Source: an uncultured Veillonella sp. (GTDB taxonomy: Bacteria > Bacillota > Negativicutes > Veillonellales > Veillonellaceae). Taken from it: a stretch of 46,663 bases of DNA. Position numbers and translations under genes: made by a program. The notes under the pieces were generated by a model, which saw only the letters and a program-made list of their open reading frames with translations, was not told where the DNA came from and made no database searches. The stretch lies in contig NZ_UQYC01000003.1 in NCBI RefSeq assembly GCF_900545205.1, forward strand, positions 1 through 46,663, given 5' to 3'. How positions within the stretch are numbered: position 1 is the first letter of the stretch; every line of letters starts with the position of its first letter. Below are positions 45,205 to 46,663 of this stretch, in pieces.

Positions 45205-46663
45205 TTATTCTACGGTTACAGATTTAGCCAAGTTACGTGGTTTATCTACATCTGCGCCGCGTGTAATCGCTGCATAGTATGCTAACAATTGCAATGGTAC
45301 AACTGCAAGGATTGGAGCGATGAATTTATTTGCACGAGGAACATAGATTGTATGGTCTACGTGTTTAGATAATTCTTCGTCACCTTTCATGCCGATACCA
45401 ATTACAACAGCTTCACGAGCTTTTACTTCACGGATGTTGCTGATCATCTTATCATACACATCTTCTTGTGTAGCCAATGCGATAACAGGTACGCCTTCTT
45501 CAATAAGAGCTAATGTACCATGTTTCAATTCACCACCAGCATATGCTTCAGCATGGATGTAAGAAATTTCTTTCAATTTCAAAGCACCTTCCATCGCTAC
45601 TGCATAGTCGATAGCACGACCCAAGAAGAACGCATCAGATTTGAAACCATAATGTTTAGCAAAGGCTTTCATATCTTCGTCTACTTCAAAGATTTCATGA
45701 ATCAATGTAGGCAAGTTTTTAACGCCGCTAAGGATTTCTTCGCCTAACACTGGATCCATTTTGCCATTTAATTGACCAAGGTATACAGCAAATAACAAGC
45801 CAGCTACTAATTGAGTAGTGTACGCTTTTGTGGACGCTACAGAGATTTCAGGGCCTGCCCATGTGTACACAGTGTTATCTGCTTCACGGGAGATACTGGA
45901 ACCTACTACGTTTGTAATCGCTAAGGATTTAGCACCAAGGCGTTTAGCTTCTTTCAACGCTGCCAATGTATCAGATGTTTCACCAGATTGGCTGATAACG
46001 ATACATAATGTTTTGTCATCAGTCAATGGATTGCTGTAACGGTACTCAGAAGCGATTTCCACACTTACAGGAATGCGCGCCAAGTTTTCAATATATTGTT
46101 TTGTTACAAGACCAGCATGGTATGCTGTACCACATGCAACGATGAGGATTTTATTGAAAGCTGCTACATTTTCAGCAGTCCAATTCAATTCATCAAAGAT
46201 AGCTGTTTTACCATCTTCAGAGATATGTGTACCGAAAGTATCGCGTACAGCTTTAGGTTGGTCATGAATTTCTTTCAACATGAAGTGTTCATAACCGCCT
46301 TTTTCTGCTGCTTCCGCATTCCAGTTAACATGGAATACTTCTTTATCAACAGGGTTGCCTTCACGGTCGAATACGGATACATTATCACGAGTTACGATAG
46401 CTAATTCACCATCGCTCAAAATGTATGTATCACGTGTGTAGTTAATGATAGCTGGAATATCGGATGCTACAAAGTTTTCACCTTTGCCAAAACCGATAAC
46501 CAATGGGTTTTCTTTTTTAGTACAAATGATTTTGTCTGGCTCATCAGCGCAGATGATTTCAAGTGCATAGGCCCCATCAACACGAGCGAGCATGCGTCGT
46601 ACAGTGCCTACGAAATCGCCATCGTACATATCCTCTAACAAATGAGCTACTACTTCTGTATCA
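45205..46663 (-). CDS. glmS: Glucosamine-6-phosphate synthase, C-terminal part (cut by the window edge)
   Basis: The last 485 or so residues of GlmS, which makes glucosamine 6-phosphate from fructose 6-phosphate and glutamine for peptidoglycan and lipopolysaccharide. The frame stays open to the right edge and begins DTEVVAHLLEDMYDGDFVGT. Seen: the end of the glutaminase domain (RVDGAYALEIICADEPDKII, FVASDIPAI); HVNWNAEAAEKGGYEHFMLK; then two SIS domains, with ILIVACGTAYHAGLVTKQYI, CIVISQSGETSDTLAALKEA, GAKSLAITNVVGSSISREAD, the loop SVASTKAYTTQLVAG, and the C-terminal DKPRNLAKSVTVE. The N-terminal Cys of the glutaminase lies outside the window. Confidence 0.96.
   Translation of the reverse strand, partial: DTEVVAHLLEDMYDGDFVGTVRRMLARVDGAYALEIICADEPDKIICTKKENPLVIGFGKGENFVASDIPAIINYTRDTYILSDGELAIVTRDNVSVFDREGNPVDKEVFHVNWNAEAAEKGGYEHFMLKEIHDQPKAVRDTFGTHISEDGKTAIFDELNWTAENVAAFNKILIVACGTAYHAGLVTKQYIENLARIPVSVEIASEYRYSNPLTDDKTLCIVISQSGETSDTLAALKEAKRLGAKSLAITNVVGSSISREADNTVYTWAGPEISVASTKAYTTQLVAGLLFAVYLGQLNGKMDPVLGEEILSGVKNLPTLIHEIFEVDEDMKAFAKHYGFKSDAFFLGRAIDYAVAMEGALKLKEISYIHAEAYAGGELKHGTLALIEEGVPVIALATQEDVYDKMISNIREVKAREAVVIGIGMKGDEELSKHVDHTIYVPRANKFIAPILAVVPLQLLAYYAAITRGADVDKPRNLAKSVTVE

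Noticed and set aside
1..46663. tRNA genes, insertion sequences, prophage or integrative element borders
   Set aside because: No cloverleaf with a T-loop motif, no transposase or integrase frame and no long flanking repeats were found. The gene set looks like ordinary core chromosome.

Overview
The window reads as a stretch of a low-G+C, diderm, anaerobic Firmicute of the Negativicutes, most likely Veillonella or a close relative. Reasons: strong GGAGG ribosome sites and dense short intergenic terminators of Firmicute style; rubrerythrin, selenium, molybdenum and 4Fe-4S genes of an anaerobe; and two meso-diaminopimelate routes side by side (dapL and ddh). No taxonomic search was possible, so the genus is an inference. 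No tRNA, rRNA, insertion sequence, phage gene or CRISPR array was seen. Both ends cut genes: an MFS transporter on the left and glmS on the right.

Layout. 1-5544: MFS fragment, uracil-DNA-glycosylase-like protein, TSUP-like membrane protein, a protein of five tandem helix-turn-helix modules, and a short-NfeD/FloA membrane-microdomain operon with a third, disordered membrane-anchored protein. 5843-12861: uracil permease, trmB-ftsW, a secreted CMD-like protein, a short Dxs, and a divergent MerR regulator. 12955-15560: selenium module A (DUF3343, YedE, and a divergent class V cysteine desulfurase). 15611-18106: a three-gene operon of a Tat-exported binding protein, a NapH-like membrane ferredoxin and a free-standing NifB-like radical SAM enzyme. 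18437-20736: rpsF-ssb-rpsR and a Bcr/CflA exporter. 20905-21176: a compact locus with the layout of a type I toxin-antitoxin system. 21352-25831: dapL, ddh, an unassigned structured RNA, ychF, and two small stress proteins. 25951-28980: nitroreductase and selenium module B (DUF951, selD, yedF, DUF3343). 29242-30283: rubrerythrin, whose transcript carries an array of mini-hairpins with AAGU loops on both sides of the gene. 30337-34771: thiamin genes under two head-to-head TPP riboswitches. 34920-37193: modABC. 37479-46663: AEC transporter, a CzrA-like ArsR sensor, a universal stress protein, an amino-acid ABC importer with a secreted partner, trpS and glmS.

How it fits together. Selenophosphate synthase, YedE, YedF, two DUF3343 proteins, the molybdate importer and the NifB-like operon all point to selenium-, molybdenum- or Fe-S-cofactor enzymes encoded elsewhere. 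The thiamin salvage genes support TPP enzymes, and a TPP enzyme (Dxs) lies in the window. The points most worth following are the candidate type I toxin-antitoxin locus, the AAGU-hairpin array around rubrerythrin, the NifB-like operon, and the structured RNA upstream of ychF.
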